The notes: generated by a model from the sequence alone, not told the origin. A DNA stretch of 64,000 bases from Streptomyces sp. NBC_00539 (GCF_036346105.1 NZ_CP107811.1:4855501-4919500), one strand, 5' to 3'; positions 24,957-34,289 are shown, counted from the first letter of the stretch. Numbers and translations: made by a program.

Positions 24957-26245
24957 TGCCGAGGCTCGTCCGGTTCGTCGTGGAGGCGGACGGCGGATCC
25001 CGGGGCAACCCGGGGCCCGCCGGCTACGGCGCGGTGGTCCTCGACCCGGCCACGGGCGAGACGTTGGCCGAGCGCGCCGAGTACATCGGCGTCGCGACGA
25101 ACAACGTGGCCGAGTACAAGGGGCTGATCGCCGGGCTGAAAGCCGCCCGCGAGCTGGCCCCCGACGCGCTGGTCCTCGTACGCATGGACTCCAAGCTCGT
25201 CGTCGAGCAGATGTCGGGCCGCTGGAAGATCAAGCACCCGGACATGAAGCCGCTGGCCACCGAGGCGGCGGCGATCCTGCCACGCGCGCAGGTGACGTAC
25301 GAGTGGATCCCGCGGGAGCGCAACAAGCACGCGGACCGGCTCGCCAACGAGGCCATGGACGCGGGCCGCAACGGCCGGCAGTGGGAGCCGTCGGCCTCCT
25401 CCGCCGCCCTGGACCACTCGGTGGCGCGCGCCCTGGCGACCCCGCCGCCGTCGGGCCCTCCCGGCGACGCCACGGCAGGGGCGGCCGCGGTCCGCGCGGC
25501 CCTCGCCGCCCCATCCGTTACGCCGGCACCCGCCGCGGGGGCCGAGCAGGCGGCGGACACCCTGTTCGCGGAGCCCGGCCCCGCCACGCCGGCGCCGGCG
25601 CCGGGATGGGGTCCCGACCTGGGTACCCCGGCCACCTTCGTGCTGCTGCGCCACGGCGAGACGGCGCTGACCCCGCAGAAGCGCTTCTCCGGCAGCGGCG
25701 GCTCCGACCCCGAACTGTCCCCGGCCGGCCGCCGCCAGGCCGCCGCGGTGGCGGGGGCGCTGGCCGCGCGGGGCACCGTGGAGGCCGTCGTCAGCTCCCC
25801 GCTGCGCCGCTGCCGGGAGACCGCGCAGGCGGTGGCGGACCGGCTCGGACTGCCGGTCGTCATCGAAGAGGGCCTGCGCGAAACGGACTTCGGTGCGTGG
25901 GAGGGCCTGACCTTCGCCGAGGTGGGGGAGCGCTTCCCGGACGACCTCCAGGCATGGCTGGACTCCCCGAAGGCGGCCCCCTCGGGCGGTGGCGAGAGCT
26001 TCACCGCCGTCACCCGCAGGGTGTCCGCCGCCCGCGACCGCCTGCTGGAGGCGTACGCGGGACGCACGGTACTGCTGGTCACGCACGTGACCCCGGTCAA
26101 GACGCTGGTCCGCCTCGCGCTCGGCGCGCCCCCGGAGTCCCTGTTCAAGATGGAACTGTCGGCCGCCTCGCTGTCGGCGGTGGCCTACTACGCCGACGGC
26201 AACGCCTCGGTCCGCCTCCTGAACGACACCTCGCACCTGCGCTAG
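24956..26245 (+). CDS. Bifunctional RNase HI / acid phosphatase (CobC-like)
   Basis: A 429-residue fusion; its ATG overlaps the upstream TGA by one base. Residues 1-140 are RNase HI, which cuts RNA in RNA:DNA hybrids: VEADGGSRGNPGPAG (first Asp), NNVAEYKGLIAGL (Glu), LVRMDSKLVVEQ (Asp) and NKHADRLANEA (last Asp). After an Ala/Pro-rich linker, residues 220-429 are a histidine phosphatase: LLRHGETALT, SPLRRCRETA, ETDFGAWEGL and LVTHVTPVK. The mycobacterial orthologue also has alpha-ribazole phosphatase activity, relevant to cobalamin synthesis. Both active sites look intact. Confidence 0.95.
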   Translation: MPRLVRFVVEADGGSRGNPGPAGYGAVVLDPATGETLAERAEYIGVATNNVAEYKGLIAGLKAARELAPDALVLVRMDSKLVVEQMSGRWKIKHPDMKPLATEAAAILPRAQVTYEWIPRERNKHADRLANEAMDAGRNGRQWEPSASSAALDHSVARALATPPPSGPPGDATAGAAAVRAALAAPSVTPAPAAGAEQAADTLFAEPGPATPAPAPGWGPDLGTPATFVLLRHGETALTPQKRFSGSGGSDPELSPAGRRQAAAVAGALAARGTVEAVVSSPLRRCRETAQAVADRLGLPVVIEEGLRETDFGAWEGLTFAEVGERFPDDLQAWLDSPKAAPSGGGESFTAVTRRVSAARDRLLEAYAGRTVLLVTHVTPVKTLVRLALGAPPESLFKMELSAASLSAVAYYADGNASVRLLNDTSHLR

Positions 26246-26254
26246 GCACACGCG

Positions 26255-26289
26255 CCGGAGCCCCCGCCACACTGTGGCGGGGGCTCCGG
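26255..26289. terminator. Perfect 16-bp bidirectional hairpin
   Basis: CCGGAGCCCCCGCCAC (26255-26270) pairs exactly with GTGGCGGGGGCTCCGG (26274-26289) around a 3-base loop. It lies between the end of the RNase H/phosphatase operon and the 3' end of rnpB and can terminate both. Confidence 0.8.
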
Positions 26290-26304
26290 GCCGTTGCGAC
26301 GGAG

Positions 26305-26716
26305 GACAGACGAGCCGGCCTGTACGCCGGGTTCTGTCGCCCGGAGACCTCGCGGTCGCCGGGGAGACGGCCATCCATCTAGGACCGGCGTTGCCGCCGG
26401 CCTCGTGCGGTCTACCCGCGGACTCGGGCGGGCAGCCCTCGATCGTCCGCGCAGGGCCGTCCGGAGACGACCCCTCTTGACCTTGCTCCGGGTGGGGTTT
26501 ACCTAGCCGCCTGAGTCACCTCAGGCGCTGGTGGTCTCTTACACCACCGTTTCACCCTTACCGAGGGCCGAAGCCCCTGGCGGTCTGTTTTCTGTGGCAC
26601 TGTCCCGCGGGTCACCCCGGGTGGGCGTTACCCACCACCCTGCCCTGTGGAGCCCGGACGTTCCTCGGCGGGATCCGAGGACCCCGACGCGGCCGCCCGG
26701 CCGACTCGTCTGTCGT
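26305..26716 (-). ncRNA. rnpB: RNase P RNA
   Basis: The minus strand carries the hallmarks of bacterial type A RNase P RNA, the catalytic RNA that trims tRNA 5' ends. In order they are: 5' helix GACAGACGAGTCGGCC, GAGGAACGTCCGGGCTCC, the block GGGTGACCCGCGGGACAGTGCCACAGAAAACAGACCGCC, GGTAAGGGTGAAACGGTGG with TAAGAGACCACCAGC, CTAGGTAAACCCC, AGATGGATGGCC, and CAGAACCCGGCGTACAGGCCGG. The 3' GGCCGGCTCGTCTGTC closes helix P1 with the 5' end. Ends are approximate to within about 10 bases. Confidence 0.95.
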
Positions 26717-26748
26717 GCCGACCATGCTACCGGCTCGGCCGTCACGGC

Positions 26749-26779
26749 TTGACCTTGCCGCAGCGGCAGGGTTTCTACT
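26749..26779 (+). promoter_or_regulatory. MerR-type promoter/operator with 19-bp spacer
   Basis: TTGACC (26749-26754) and TCTACT (26774-26779) are 19 bp apart, the long spacing typical of MerR-activated promoters. A dyad CCTTGCCGC-A-GCGGCAGGG (26753-26771) fills the spacer. Transcription would begin at about the ATG at 26787, so the mRNA is probably leaderless and the gene autoregulated. Confidence 0.65.
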
Positions 26780-26786
26780 GGGCGCC

Positions 26787-27506
26787 ATGCGGATCGGAGA
26801 AATCGCCGCCCTGGCGGGAGTCACGACCAGGGCGGTACGCCACTACCACCACATAGGCCTGCTCCCGGAACCGGCGCGGCTGACCAACGGGTACCGGACG
26901 TACACCGTCCGGGACGCCGTCCTGCTGGCCCGCGTGCGCAGGCTGACCGAACTCGGGCTGGGCCTGGACGAGGTGCGGGACGTCCTGGCCGACGACGCGG
27001 GGCGCGAGCTCGCCGAGATCCTGGCGGAGCTCGACGCGGACCTGGCCCGGCAACAGGACGAACTGGCCGCACGCCGGCGGCGGCTCGCGGAACTGTCCGG
27101 CGGGGACGCCCCGCCCGCGCTCGCCCGGCTGCTCGACGAGGCGCCGCCGACGTCCTCGCCCAGCGCCGTGCTCGACCGGGAGCACCTGACGCTGCTCGAC
27201 GCGACCGGTGCCGGGACCCGGGAGCTGTACGCCGCACTGGCCCTGCTGGCCGCCGACCCGGCGGTACTCGCCCTGTACGAGAGGCTGGACGCGCTCGCCG
27301 ACGCCGCGGCCGACGACCCCCGCATCCCGGCGCTCGCCGCCGACCTGGTGGCGGCAGTCCCCGACGAGGCGTTCGCGGCGATCGCGCCCGGCACGGGCCT
27401 CGACCTCCCCGGGTTCAAGGAGGCCCTGCTCGCCGAGTACGCCCCCGCGCAGGCGGAAGTCGTACGCCGGGTCATGGACGCCTTCGCGGAACGGGTCCGG
27501 GGATGA
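26787..27506 (+). CDS. MerR family transcriptional regulator
   Basis: A 239-residue protein. Residues 1-70 are the MerR winged helix-turn-helix (MRIGEIAALAGVTTRAVRHYHHIGLLPEPAR then NGYRTYTVRDAVLLARVRRL). A dimerisation helix (about 80-115) follows, then a roughly 120-residue helical effector domain (LALLAADPAVLALYERLDALADAA) of the kind found in streptomycete MerR regulators. No metal-binding cysteines are present, so an organic ligand is more likely. It overlaps the membrane-protein gene by 4 bases (ATGA), indicating co-translation. Confidence 0.88.
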   Translation: MRIGEIAALAGVTTRAVRHYHHIGLLPEPARLTNGYRTYTVRDAVLLARVRRLTELGLGLDEVRDVLADDAGRELAEILAELDADLARQQDELAARRRRLAELSGGDAPPALARLLDEAPPTSSPSAVLDREHLTLLDATGAGTRELYAALALLAADPAVLALYERLDALADAAADDPRIPALAADLVAAVPDEAFAAIAPGTGLDLPGFKEALLAEYAPAQAEVVRRVMDAFAERVRG

Positions 27507-28117
27507 GGGGCGTAGGGGCTGTGCGGCGGCTGGTGGGCAACGAAGTGCGGGCCGCAGCCGCGCTCGGGCGGTGGGTGCTGCGCAAGCCGCCGCAGGGGGT
27601 CGGCGGGGGCGATGTCGCCGCCGGGTACACCGGACCGCAGACGGCCATGATGTACGGGCTGCTGTTCGTGGCCCTGGTGGAGACGGTCGCCCTGGAACTC
27701 CTCGTCCCCTGGCCCGTCGTGGCCCGGGTGCTGCTGGTCCTCGACGGGTACGGCGTCCTGGCGGTGCTCGCCCTGCACGCCGCCTGCGTGCAGCGGCCGC
27801 ACGTCGTGCGCGCCGACGGCTCGCTGCGGATCCGCTACGGGGTCCTCTTCGGCCTCACCGTCCCGCCGGACGCGGTGGCCTCGGTCCGGGTGGAGCGCCG
27901 CTACCCCCAGGGGCGGCTCGTCACGGTGTCCGAGGACGGGGTGCTCGACCTGGTGGTCGGCGGTCAGACCACGGTGACCCTGGAGCTGGCCCGGCCGCTG
28001 GACTTCGTCCGGCCGCTCGGGGCCCGCGCGCGGGCCCGTACGGTCCGCTTCCACGCCGACGACCCCCGCGCGGTGGTCGCCGCCCTGAGGCGCGGACCCG
28101 CGGACCAGACGGCCTAG
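27503..28117 (+). CDS. Membrane protein coupled to MerR regulator
   Basis: A 204-residue protein with two adjacent transmembrane helices (MYGLLFVALVETVALELLVP and VARVLLVLDGYGVLAVLALHA, about residues 49-92) followed by a beta-rich soluble domain resembling a PH-like fold (SLRIRYGVLFGLTVPPDAVASVRVERR). Its ATG overlaps the MerR stop, so the regulator and this protein are probably made together. Its end overlaps the convergent ribonuclease gene by 4 bases. Function unknown. Confidence 0.7.
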   Translation: MRGVGAVRRLVGNEVRAAAALGRWVLRKPPQGVGGGDVAAGYTGPQTAMMYGLLFVALVETVALELLVPWPVVARVLLVLDGYGVLAVLALHAACVQRPHVVRADGSLRIRYGVLFGLTVPPDAVASVRVERRYPQGRLVTVSEDGVLDLVVGGQTTVTLELARPLDFVRPLGARARARTVRFHADDPRAVVAALRRGPADQTA

Positions 28118-29556
28118 GCAGGGGCGAAGAGGATCTTGGACGTGCCCGGGTCGGACCGGGTGAGACGGACGCGGATGCGTTCGCCGAGGGGCAGCTGCGC
28201 CGTGGGGGACTCGATGCGGCCGACCACCGCCGGGTCCTCCAGCTGGACCGTTCCGATCTGCGGTTCGTGTTCCTTCACGTCGATCACCGTCGCCTCGAAG
28301 GTCTCGCCGACCCGGTCCTTGAGCACGGCCGCCTCGACCAGGTCCACGCACTCCCGCTCCGCGGTGTTCGCCAGCCGGGTGCCCTCCGCCATCTCGTGCG
28401 GCAGCGCCGACAGTGCGGCGACGGCCCACTCCGGCGGCTCGGCCCCGGCGGACGCCGCCACGCACAGTTCACCGGCGTACCGGTCGACCAGCCGGCGCAG
28501 CGGTGCGGTGCAGTGCGCGTACGGGGCCGCCACCGCGGCATGCAGCAGCGGGACGGGGGTCTGACCGGGGGCGAAGGCCGTGTACCCGGCGCCGCGCAGC
28601 AAGGTCGTGCACTCCTGGAGGAAGGCGGCGTGGGCGGGCAGGTGCGGGTCGAGGGAGCGGACGAGTTCCGCGTACGGGACGTGGTGGGGCCAGTCGATCC
28701 GCAGGGCCTTCGCCGCTCGCCGCAGCCGGCCGACCGCGCCGTCGGGGGCGCTGGGCAGGGTGCGCAGGATCCCGGTCCCGGCGGCGAGCATCATGTCGGC
28801 GGCGGCCATGCCCGTCATCAGGGAGATCTGGGCGTTCCAGGCGTCCGCCGGGAGCGGCACCCGGAAGGCGAGCGCGTAGGAGCCGGCCTGCTCCACCACC
28901 TCCTGCTCGGGCACGTTCAGGGAGATCCCGCCGCGCTCCACCTCCAGGGCCTCGCGGAGCGTCCCGACGGTCTTGAGCAGAGCGAGGGCCTCATCCGCCG
29001 TCCCGGAGTCGATGGCCTCCTGGACGGTGGCGTAGTCGAGTTTCGCCCGGCTGCGGACCAGGGCCCGGCGCACCTCCGCGCTCTCCACCCGGCCGTCGGC
29101 GTCCAGGTCGAGCCGCCACACCAGCGCGGGGCGGCTCTGGCCGGGCAGCAGGCTGGCCGCACCCTCCGAGAGCACGGCCGGGTGCAGCGGGACCTTCCCG
29201 TCGGGGAAGTAGAGGGTGGTGACCCGCCGGTGGGCTTCGGCGTCGAGGGCGCCGCCGGGGGTGACGAAGGCGGCGACATCGGCGATCGCGTAGTGCACGC
29301 GGTAGCCGCCGGAGGGACGTTTCGCCAGGTGCATGGCCTGGTCGAGGTCGACGGAGCCGGGCGGGTCGATGGTGAAGAAGGGGATGCCGGTCACGTCGGT
29401 CGACGGGAGGCGGGGGTGCGCGGCGGCCGACTCGGCCTCGGCGATCACGGCGGCGGGGAACTGCTTGGGCGCGCCCAGCCTCGTCCGCAGTGCGCGCAGC
29501 GCGGCCCGCAGCGCGGCCCCGTCCGCGCCGGTCATGTGCAGGTGACGGCGTGGCAT
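28114..29556 (-). CDS. RNB-domain (RNase II/R-like) ribonuclease
   Basis: A 480-residue exoribonuclease that would degrade single-stranded RNA 3' to 5'. The RNB catalytic region is seen near residues 58-95: FFTIDPPGSVDLDQAMHLAK (acidic metal ligands), then HYAIADVAAFV and REALEVERGGISLNVPE further on. A C-terminal portion with APYAHCTAPLRRLVDRYA is the second family signature. It lacks the N-terminal cold-shock domains of long RNase R, matching the short actinobacterial form. Monocistronic. Confidence 0.9.
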   Translation of the reverse strand: MPRRHLHMTGADGAALRAALRALRTRLGAPKQFPAAVIAEAESAAAHPRLPSTDVTGIPFFTIDPPGSVDLDQAMHLAKRPSGGYRVHYAIADVAAFVTPGGALDAEAHRRVTTLYFPDGKVPLHPAVLSEGAASLLPGQSRPALVWRLDLDADGRVESAEVRRALVRSRAKLDYATVQEAIDSGTADEALALLKTVGTLREALEVERGGISLNVPEQEVVEQAGSYALAFRVPLPADAWNAQISLMTGMAAADMMLAAGTGILRTLPSAPDGAVGRLRRAAKALRIDWPHHVPYAELVRSLDPHLPAHAAFLQECTTLLRGAGYTAFAPGQTPVPLLHAAVAAPYAHCTAPLRRLVDRYAGELCVAASAGAEPPEWAVAALSALPHEMAEGTRLANTAERECVDLVEAAVLKDRVGETFEATVIDVKEHEPQIGTVQLEDPAVVGRIESPTAQLPLGERIRVRLTRSDPGTSKILFAPA

Positions 29557-29697
29557 GGACCGAGCCTATGGGGGGCGGCCCCGTACTGCCCGTCGAATCC
29601 CGCCGGGCGGACGCGTCGGTCCGCCCGCGCCGCGCCGTTTACGCTGGGCGCCGGGGGCCGCACCCCCTGCGCCGTGTCGTACCGAAGGAGAACCACC

Positions 29698-30498
29698 GTG
29701 CTCGTGCTGCTGCCGCCCTCCGAGGGAAAGGCCGCCGGGGGTTCCGGCGCACCACTGGACCTGGGATCGCTGTCGCTGCCCGGGCTGGCCGGGGCACGGG
29801 CGGCCGTGCTGGACGAGCTCGTCGAACTGTGCGCGGCCGACGAGACCAAGGCGCGCGAGGTGCTGGGCCTGAGCGAGGGCCTGCGGGGCGAGGTCGCCAA
29901 GAACGCGGAGCTGCGGTCGGCCGTCGCGCGGCCCGCCGGGGAGATCTACACCGGGGTGCTGTACGACGCCCTCGGCCTGGCCGGCCTCCCGGAGCCGGCG
30001 CGGGCCCGGGCCGAGCGGTCGCTGCTGGTGTTCTCCGGGCTGTGGGGCGCGGTGCGGATGACGGACCGGATCCCCACCTACCGGTGCTCGATGGGCGTGA
30101 AGCTGCCCGGGCTCGGCGCGCTGGGCGCGTACTGGCGGACGCCGATGGCGGAGGCCATGCCACAGGCGGCGGGGGAGGGCCTCGTGCTGGACCTGCGCTC
30201 CTCCGCGTACGCGTCGGCCTGGAAGCCGAAGGGGGAGGTCGCGGGGCGGACGGCGACCGTGCGGGTGCTGCACTCCCAGGTGGTCGACGGGGTGGAGAAG
30301 CGGTCGGTGGTGAGCCACTTCAACAAGGCGACGAAGGGCCGGCTGGTACGGGACCTGCTGCTGGCGGGCGCGGTACCGGGCAGCCCCGCGGAGCTGGTGG
30401 AGGCGCTGCGGGAGCTGGGCTACGCGGTGGAGGCGCAGGAGCCGGGCAAGCCGGCGAAGCCGTGGTCGCTGGACGTCGTGGTGACGCAGATCCACTGA
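29698..30498 (+). CDS. yaaA: Peroxide stress protein YaaA (DUF328)
   Basis: A 266-residue YaaA/UPF0246 protein. GAAGGAGAACCACC before GTG 29698 sets the start within a much longer open frame. Family segments include VLLPPSEGK at the N-terminus, IYTGVLYDALGL, LLVFSGLWGAVRMTDRIPTYR, DLRSSAYASAWKP and VVSHFNKATKGRLVRDLL. In Escherichia coli YaaA lowers free intracellular iron during peroxide stress and binds DNA. The iron operon and heme oxygenase nearby are consistent, but there is no direct linkage. Confidence 0.92.
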   Translation: MLVLLPPSEGKAAGGSGAPLDLGSLSLPGLAGARAAVLDELVELCAADETKAREVLGLSEGLRGEVAKNAELRSAVARPAGEIYTGVLYDALGLAGLPEPARARAERSLLVFSGLWGAVRMTDRIPTYRCSMGVKLPGLGALGAYWRTPMAEAMPQAAGEGLVLDLRSSAYASAWKPKGEVAGRTATVRVLHSQVVDGVEKRSVVSHFNKATKGRLVRDLLLAGAVPGSPAELVEALRELGYAVEAQEPGKPAKPWSLDVVVTQIH

Positions 30499-30519
30499 GC
30501 CGGGACCGGGCGGCCGCTG

Positions 30520-31098
30520 CTACCAGAGGCGGTCGACCGGCCCCGGGTACAACGGGATCCGCGCGGCCGTGAACACCGCGCGGGTGGCCGCCGGGTCCGG
30601 GGTGAAGAAGGCCGCCAGGACGGACTTGTCGAAGCCCGGCCGGTCGCTCGGCAGCGGATCGGCCGGGGTGCCGCCGAGCAGGACCGTGCCGGGCAGGTGC
30701 GCGAAGCCGGCCGCCTCGTAGAACGGGGTCAGCTCCCGGTCGCAGCTGAACAGGGCCACGTCCACCTCCGGGTCGGCGGCCAGCAGCTCACGGGCCGCCC
30801 TCACCAGGCGGCCGCCGAGGCCCCGCCCGCGCAGCTCCGGCCGGGTCACCACCGCGCTGAGCCCGGACGCGCGGTACGTGCCGCCCGCGAACCGGATCTC
30901 CTTGCGCAGCAGGGTCAGGCAGGCGGCCACCACCCCGGCCCCTTCCCCGGCCCCCTCCCCGTCCCCGTCCCACAGCACCACGGTGCGCGGGGCCAGCGCC
31001 GGGTCGTGGCCGGACCCCGCCCCGGGCCAGGTCACCGCCTCCAGCGCCCCGACCTGCGCGGCGACCCCGGCCGGGAGCACCTCGTACACCTCGATCAC
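30520..31098 (-). CDS. GNAT family N-acetyltransferase
   Basis: A 192-residue GNAT protein. The acetyl-CoA loop is RPELRGRGLGGRLVRAA (about residues 85-101), with DVALFSCDRELTPFYEAAGF closing the domain. The GTG at 31098, 13 bases after the PhzF stop, is the most economical start; the frame is open to 31158, where it would overlap PhzF. Probably transcribed with the PhzF gene. Substrate unknown; aminoglycoside-type acceptors are one possibility for this subgroup. Confidence 0.75.
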   Translation of the reverse strand: MIEVYEVLPAGVAAQVGALEAVTWPGAGSGHDPALAPRTVVLWDGDGEGAGEGAGVVAACLTLLRKEIRFAGGTYRASGLSAVVTRPELRGRGLGGRLVRAARELLAADPEVDVALFSCDRELTPFYEAAGFAHLPGTVLLGGTPADPLPSDRPGFDKSVLAAFFTPDPAATRAVFTAARIPLYPGPVDRLW

Positions 31099-31111
31099 GC
31101 GGCCGCGCCCG

Positions 31112-31987
31112 TCACGCGAGGGCCACCGCGGCGCCGCCCACCCGCACCCGGGCGTCACCCGGCCGCAGTTCCACCGTCAGGACCCCGGGCCGGCCCATGT
31201 CCTCTCCCTGGCGCAGCGTCAGCGTCGCCCCCTCCGGGACCAGCCCGAGCTCGCGCGCGTACGCCCCGAACGCGGCCGCCGCCGCCCCCGTGGCGGGGTC
31301 CTCGACGACGCCGCCGACCGGGAACGGGTCCCGGACGTGGAACAGCTCCGGGCCCTCGCGGTACACCAGCTGGACCGTGGTGAGGTCCAGGCGGCGCATC
31401 AGCGCCTCCAGCCGGGCGAAGTCGTAGTCCAGGCGGCCCAAGCGGGCGCGGGTCGCGGCGCCGAGCACGAGGTGGCGGGCCCCGGCGTAGGCGATGCACG
31501 GCGGGAAGGCCGGGTCGAGGTCGGCGGCCGGCCAGTCCAGCGCGGCCAGTGCCTCGGCGAGGTCCTCGGGGGACACGGCCTCGGTGTGCGGCTCGACGCT
31601 GGTCAGCACCGCCCGCAGGCCCCCGTCGGCCTCGGTCACCGATACCGGCACGGTGCCCGCCGGAGTCGCGAAGACGAGTGCGCCCGGACCGATCCGCTCG
31701 CCCAGCGCGACGGCGGTGGCGACGGTGGCGTGCCCGCAGAAGGAGACCTCCGCCTTCGGGCTGAAGAACCGCAGCGTGAAGCCCCGTCCGGGCTCGGCGT
31801 CCAGGTCCTGCGGCGGGGGAGTCAGGAACGCGGTCTCGCTGTACCCCAGCTCCGCCGCGATCTCGAGCATCCGCTCGTCGTCCAGCGCGCTCGCGTCGAG
31901 CACGACCCCGGCGGGGTTGCCGCCGGCCGGGTCGGTGGAGAAGGCGGTGTAGCGCAGCACCCGGGTCGGTTCCGTCGTATCAGTCAT
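31112..31987 (-). CDS. PhzF family isomerase/epimerase-like protein
   Basis: A 291-residue member of the PhzF fold (two diaminopimelate-epimerase-like halves). The N-terminal FSTDPAGGNPAGVVL and GYSETAFLTPP with the catalytic glutamate, SFCGHATVATAVAL, and VEDPATGAAAAAFGAYARE in the second half are all present. PhzF isomerises an intermediate in phenazine synthesis, but most homologues have unknown substrates and no phenazine genes are here. GGGAG upstream of ATG 31987. A shorter paralogue lies at 41534-42205. Confidence 0.87.
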   Translation of the reverse strand: MTDTTEPTRVLRYTAFSTDPAGGNPAGVVLDASALDDERMLEIAAELGYSETAFLTPPPQDLDAEPGRGFTLRFFSPKAEVSFCGHATVATAVALGERIGPGALVFATPAGTVPVSVTEADGGLRAVLTSVEPHTEAVSPEDLAEALAALDWPAADLDPAFPPCIAYAGARHLVLGAATRARLGRLDYDFARLEALMRRLDLTTVQLVYREGPELFHVRDPFPVGGVVEDPATGAAAAAFGAYARELGLVPEGATLTLRQGEDMGRPGVLTVELRPGDARVRVGGAAVALA

Positions 31988-32030
31988 GATCAGCCCAACT
32001 CCCGGGACACCGGCCGTCATTCCCGTCCGC

Positions 32031-32792
32031 TCAGCCCCGCCCGATGTACGGCATGGCAGTCGCCATCACCGTCGCGAACTGCACGTTCGCCTCCAGCGGC
32101 AGCTCCGCCATGTGCACCACCGTGCGCGCCACGTCAGCCGCGTCCATCACGGGCTCCACGGCCAGCTGCCCGTTGGCCTGGAGGATGCCGCTCTGCATGC
32201 GCTGCGTCATCTCGGTCGCCGCGTTGCCGATGTCGATCTGCCCGCACGCGATCCGGTACGGCCGCCCGTCCAGCGACAGCGACTTCGTCAGACCCGTCAT
32301 GGCGTGCTTGGTCGCGGTGTAGGCGATGGAGTGCGGGCGCGGCACGTGCGCCGAGATGGAGCCGTTGTTGATGAGCCGGCCGCCCTGCGGGTCCTGCGCC
32401 TTCATCTGCCGGAACGCCGCCTGCGCGCACAGGAAGGAACCGGTCAGGTTGACATCCACGACCGAGCGCCAGGCCTCGTACGTGATGTCCTCCAGCGGGA
32501 CCCCGCCGGGGCCGAAGGTGCCGGCGTTGTTGAAGAGCAGGTCGAGCCGCCCGTACCGCTCCCGGACGGTTCGGAAGAGGGCGTCCACCTCGTCCGGATC
32601 GCTCACGTCCGCCCGTACGCACAGCATGTCGGCGCCGTCCCCGGCCGCCTCGGCGGTGTCCTCCAGCGGCTGCGCACGGCGCCCGGCCACCGCCACCGAC
32701 CAGCCCGCGGCCGCCAGGGCGAGGGCGACGGAGCGGCCGATGCCGGAGCCGGCCCCGGTCACCACAGCGATCTTCTTCCCAGGTGCGTTCAT
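32031..32792 (-). CDS. Short-chain dehydrogenase/reductase
   Basis: A 253-residue classical SDR. The cofactor loop [16 protein letters not shown], basic [12 protein letters not shown] (NADP preference), [10 protein letters not shown], catalytic Ser in [14 protein letters not shown] and [11 protein letters not shown] (Tyr, Lys) are all in place. The start at 32792 is the only ATG close to the VTGAG strand; the frame is open for a further 800 codons antisense to other genes, which is not meaningful. Divergent from the Bcr/CflA exporter; substrate unknown. Confidence 0.9.
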   Translation of the reverse strand: MNAPGKKIAVVTGAGSGIGRSVALALAAAGWSVAVAGRRAQPLEDTAEAAGDGADMLCVRADVSDPDEVDALFRTVRERYGRLDLLFNNAGTFGPGGVPLEDITYEAWRSVVDVNLTGSFLCAQAAFRQMKAQDPQGGRLINNGSISAHVPRPHSIAYTATKHAMTGLTKSLSLDGRPYRIACGQIDIGNAATEMTQRMQSGILQANGQLAVEPVMDAADVARTVVHMAELPLEANVQFATVMATAMPYIGRG

Positions 32793-32878
32793 GGGGCCGC
32801 AGGGTACGTCACAGCGGACATTCGCCCGCGGACGTTCCGACAGCTGAGAGCATGGGTCGGTCAAAGGTGCGAAAACGT

Positions 32879-32918
32879 ACGACGAGACCCGACGAGACAC
32901 GACGAGCCGACGACGAGA
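32879..32918. repeat. Short tandem ACGACGAGAC repeats between divergent genes
   Basis: ACGACGAGAC, CCGACGAGAC and ACGACGAGCC follow one another at 10-bp spacing, then CGACGACGAG. They lie just upstream of the exporter start. Helical-turn phasing could make a tandem binding site, but low-complexity drift is as likely. Confidence 0.35.
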
Positions 32919-32930
32919 GTGGAGTTGCGC

Positions 32931-34223
32931 ATGCCGGAGAGAGTCCCTGGGACGGCCCGCGGCCGCAAGCCGTCGTCCGCCCTCCCGCACCCCTCTCCGG
33001 CGGCGCGCCGAACCGGCCTGCTCGTCACCTTCATACTCGGCGGGCTGACCGCTCTGCCGCCGCTGTCCATGGACATGTACCTGCCGGCGCTGCCGCAGGT
33101 CACCTCCGCCCTGCACAGCCCCGCCGCCACGGTCCAGCTGACCTTGACCTCCTGCCTCGCCGGCATGGCACTGGGCCAGCTCGTCATCGGCCCGATGAGC
33201 GACAAGTGGGGGCGCCGCAGGCCCCTGCTGACCGGCATGATCGTCTACGTGCTGGCCACCGCCGTCTGCGCGCTCGCCCCCACCACCGAACTCCTCGTCG
33301 GCTTCCGGCTGGCCCAGGGCCTGGCCGGCGCGGCGGCCATCGTCATCGCCCGCGCCATCGTGCGCGACCTGTACGACGGGGTCGAGATGGCCCGGTTCTT
33401 CTCCACGCTGATGCTGATCTCCGGCGCCGCCCCGATCATCGCCCCGCTCATCGGCGGCCAGGTGCTGCGCTTCGCCGACTGGCGCGGGGTCTTCGTCGTC
33501 CTCACCGCCGTCGGCACGGCACTGACGCTGGTGGTGTGGCGGGCGCTCGACGAGACGCTGCCGCCCGAGCGGCGCCACACCGGAGGCGTGGGTGCCGCCC
33601 TGCGCACCATGCGCGGGCTGCTCGGCGACCGGGTCTTCGCCGGGTACACCCTGGCCGGCGGCTTCGCGTTCGCGGTGCTCTTCTCGTACATCTCCGCCTC
33701 GCCGTTCGTGGTCCAGGAGATCTACGGGGCTTCGCCGCAGCAGTTCAGCCTGCTGTTCGGCCTGAACTCGGTCGGCCTGATAGCGGTCGGCCAGATCAAC
33801 GGCAAGCTGCTGGTGGGCCGGGTCAGCCTGGACAAGGTCCTGGCCTGCGGGCTCGCCGTCGTCACCGTGGACGCGGTCGCCCTGCTGCTGATGGCGGGCG
33901 GCGCGTTCGGGAAGGTGGGGCTGGCGCCGATGGCGGCCGGGCTCTTCGTGCTGATGTCGGCGATGGGCGTGCTGATGCCGAACACCAACGCGCAGGCGCT
34001 GATGCGTACGCCGCATGCCGCGGGGTCCGCGTCCGCGCTGCTCGGCACCTCCTCGTTCCTGGTCGGGGCGGTCGCCTCGCCGCTGGTCGGCATCGCGGGC
34101 GAGGACACGGCGGTGCCGATGGCGCTCGTCCAGCTCGTCTGCGCGCTGCTGTCGGCGGCCTGCTTCCTCGGGCTGTGCCGCCCGTGGCAGAACCGGGAGC
34201 CGCTGGTGGCCGCGGGTCAGTAG
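32931..34223 (+). CDS. Bcr/CflA family multidrug efflux MFS transporter
   Basis: A 430-residue major-facilitator protein with twelve hydrophobic segments. Family hallmarks: [15 protein letters not shown] after the first helix, [19 protein letters not shown] (MFS loop 2-3 motif), and [39 protein letters not shown] precedes ATG 32931. It exports drugs or small metabolites by proton antiport. Divergent from an SDR gene with 138 bases between starts. Specificity cannot be read from the sequence. Confidence 0.92.
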   Translation: MPERVPGTARGRKPSSALPHPSPAARRTGLLVTFILGGLTALPPLSMDMYLPALPQVTSALHSPAATVQLTLTSCLAGMALGQLVIGPMSDKWGRRRPLLTGMIVYVLATAVCALAPTTELLVGFRLAQGLAGAAAIVIARAIVRDLYDGVEMARFFSTLMLISGAAPIIAPLIGGQVLRFADWRGVFVVLTAVGTALTLVVWRALDETLPPERRHTGGVGAALRTMRGLLGDRVFAGYTLAGGFAFAVLFSYISASPFVVQEIYGASPQQFSLLFGLNSVGLIAVGQINGKLLVGRVSLDKVLACGLAVVTVDAVALLLMAGGAFGKVGLAPMAAGLFVLMSAMGVLMPNTNAQALMRTPHAAGSASALLGTSSFLVGAVASPLVGIAGEDTAVPMALVQLVCALLSAACFLGLCRPWQNREPLVAAGQ

Positions 34224-34289
34224 GCGGCCTCGGGCGGCCGCCGGCCGCGGCCGGGGCGCGGCCCGCGCCGGGCGCCGTAAACTTCCCGG

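Noticed and set aside
26274-26856. Short plus-strand open frames within the RNase P RNA region
   Set aside because: They are antisense to conserved rnpB elements and have no ribosome sites.
27208-30498. 1096-residue open frame on the plus strand
   Set aside because: Only the last 266 codons (YaaA, from GTG 29698) are real; the earlier part is antisense to the RNB ribonuclease and overlaps the MerR gene.
31112-31987. Phenazine biosynthesis locus
   Set aside because: A PhzF homologue alone is not evidence; no phzA/B/D/E/G-like genes are present in the window.
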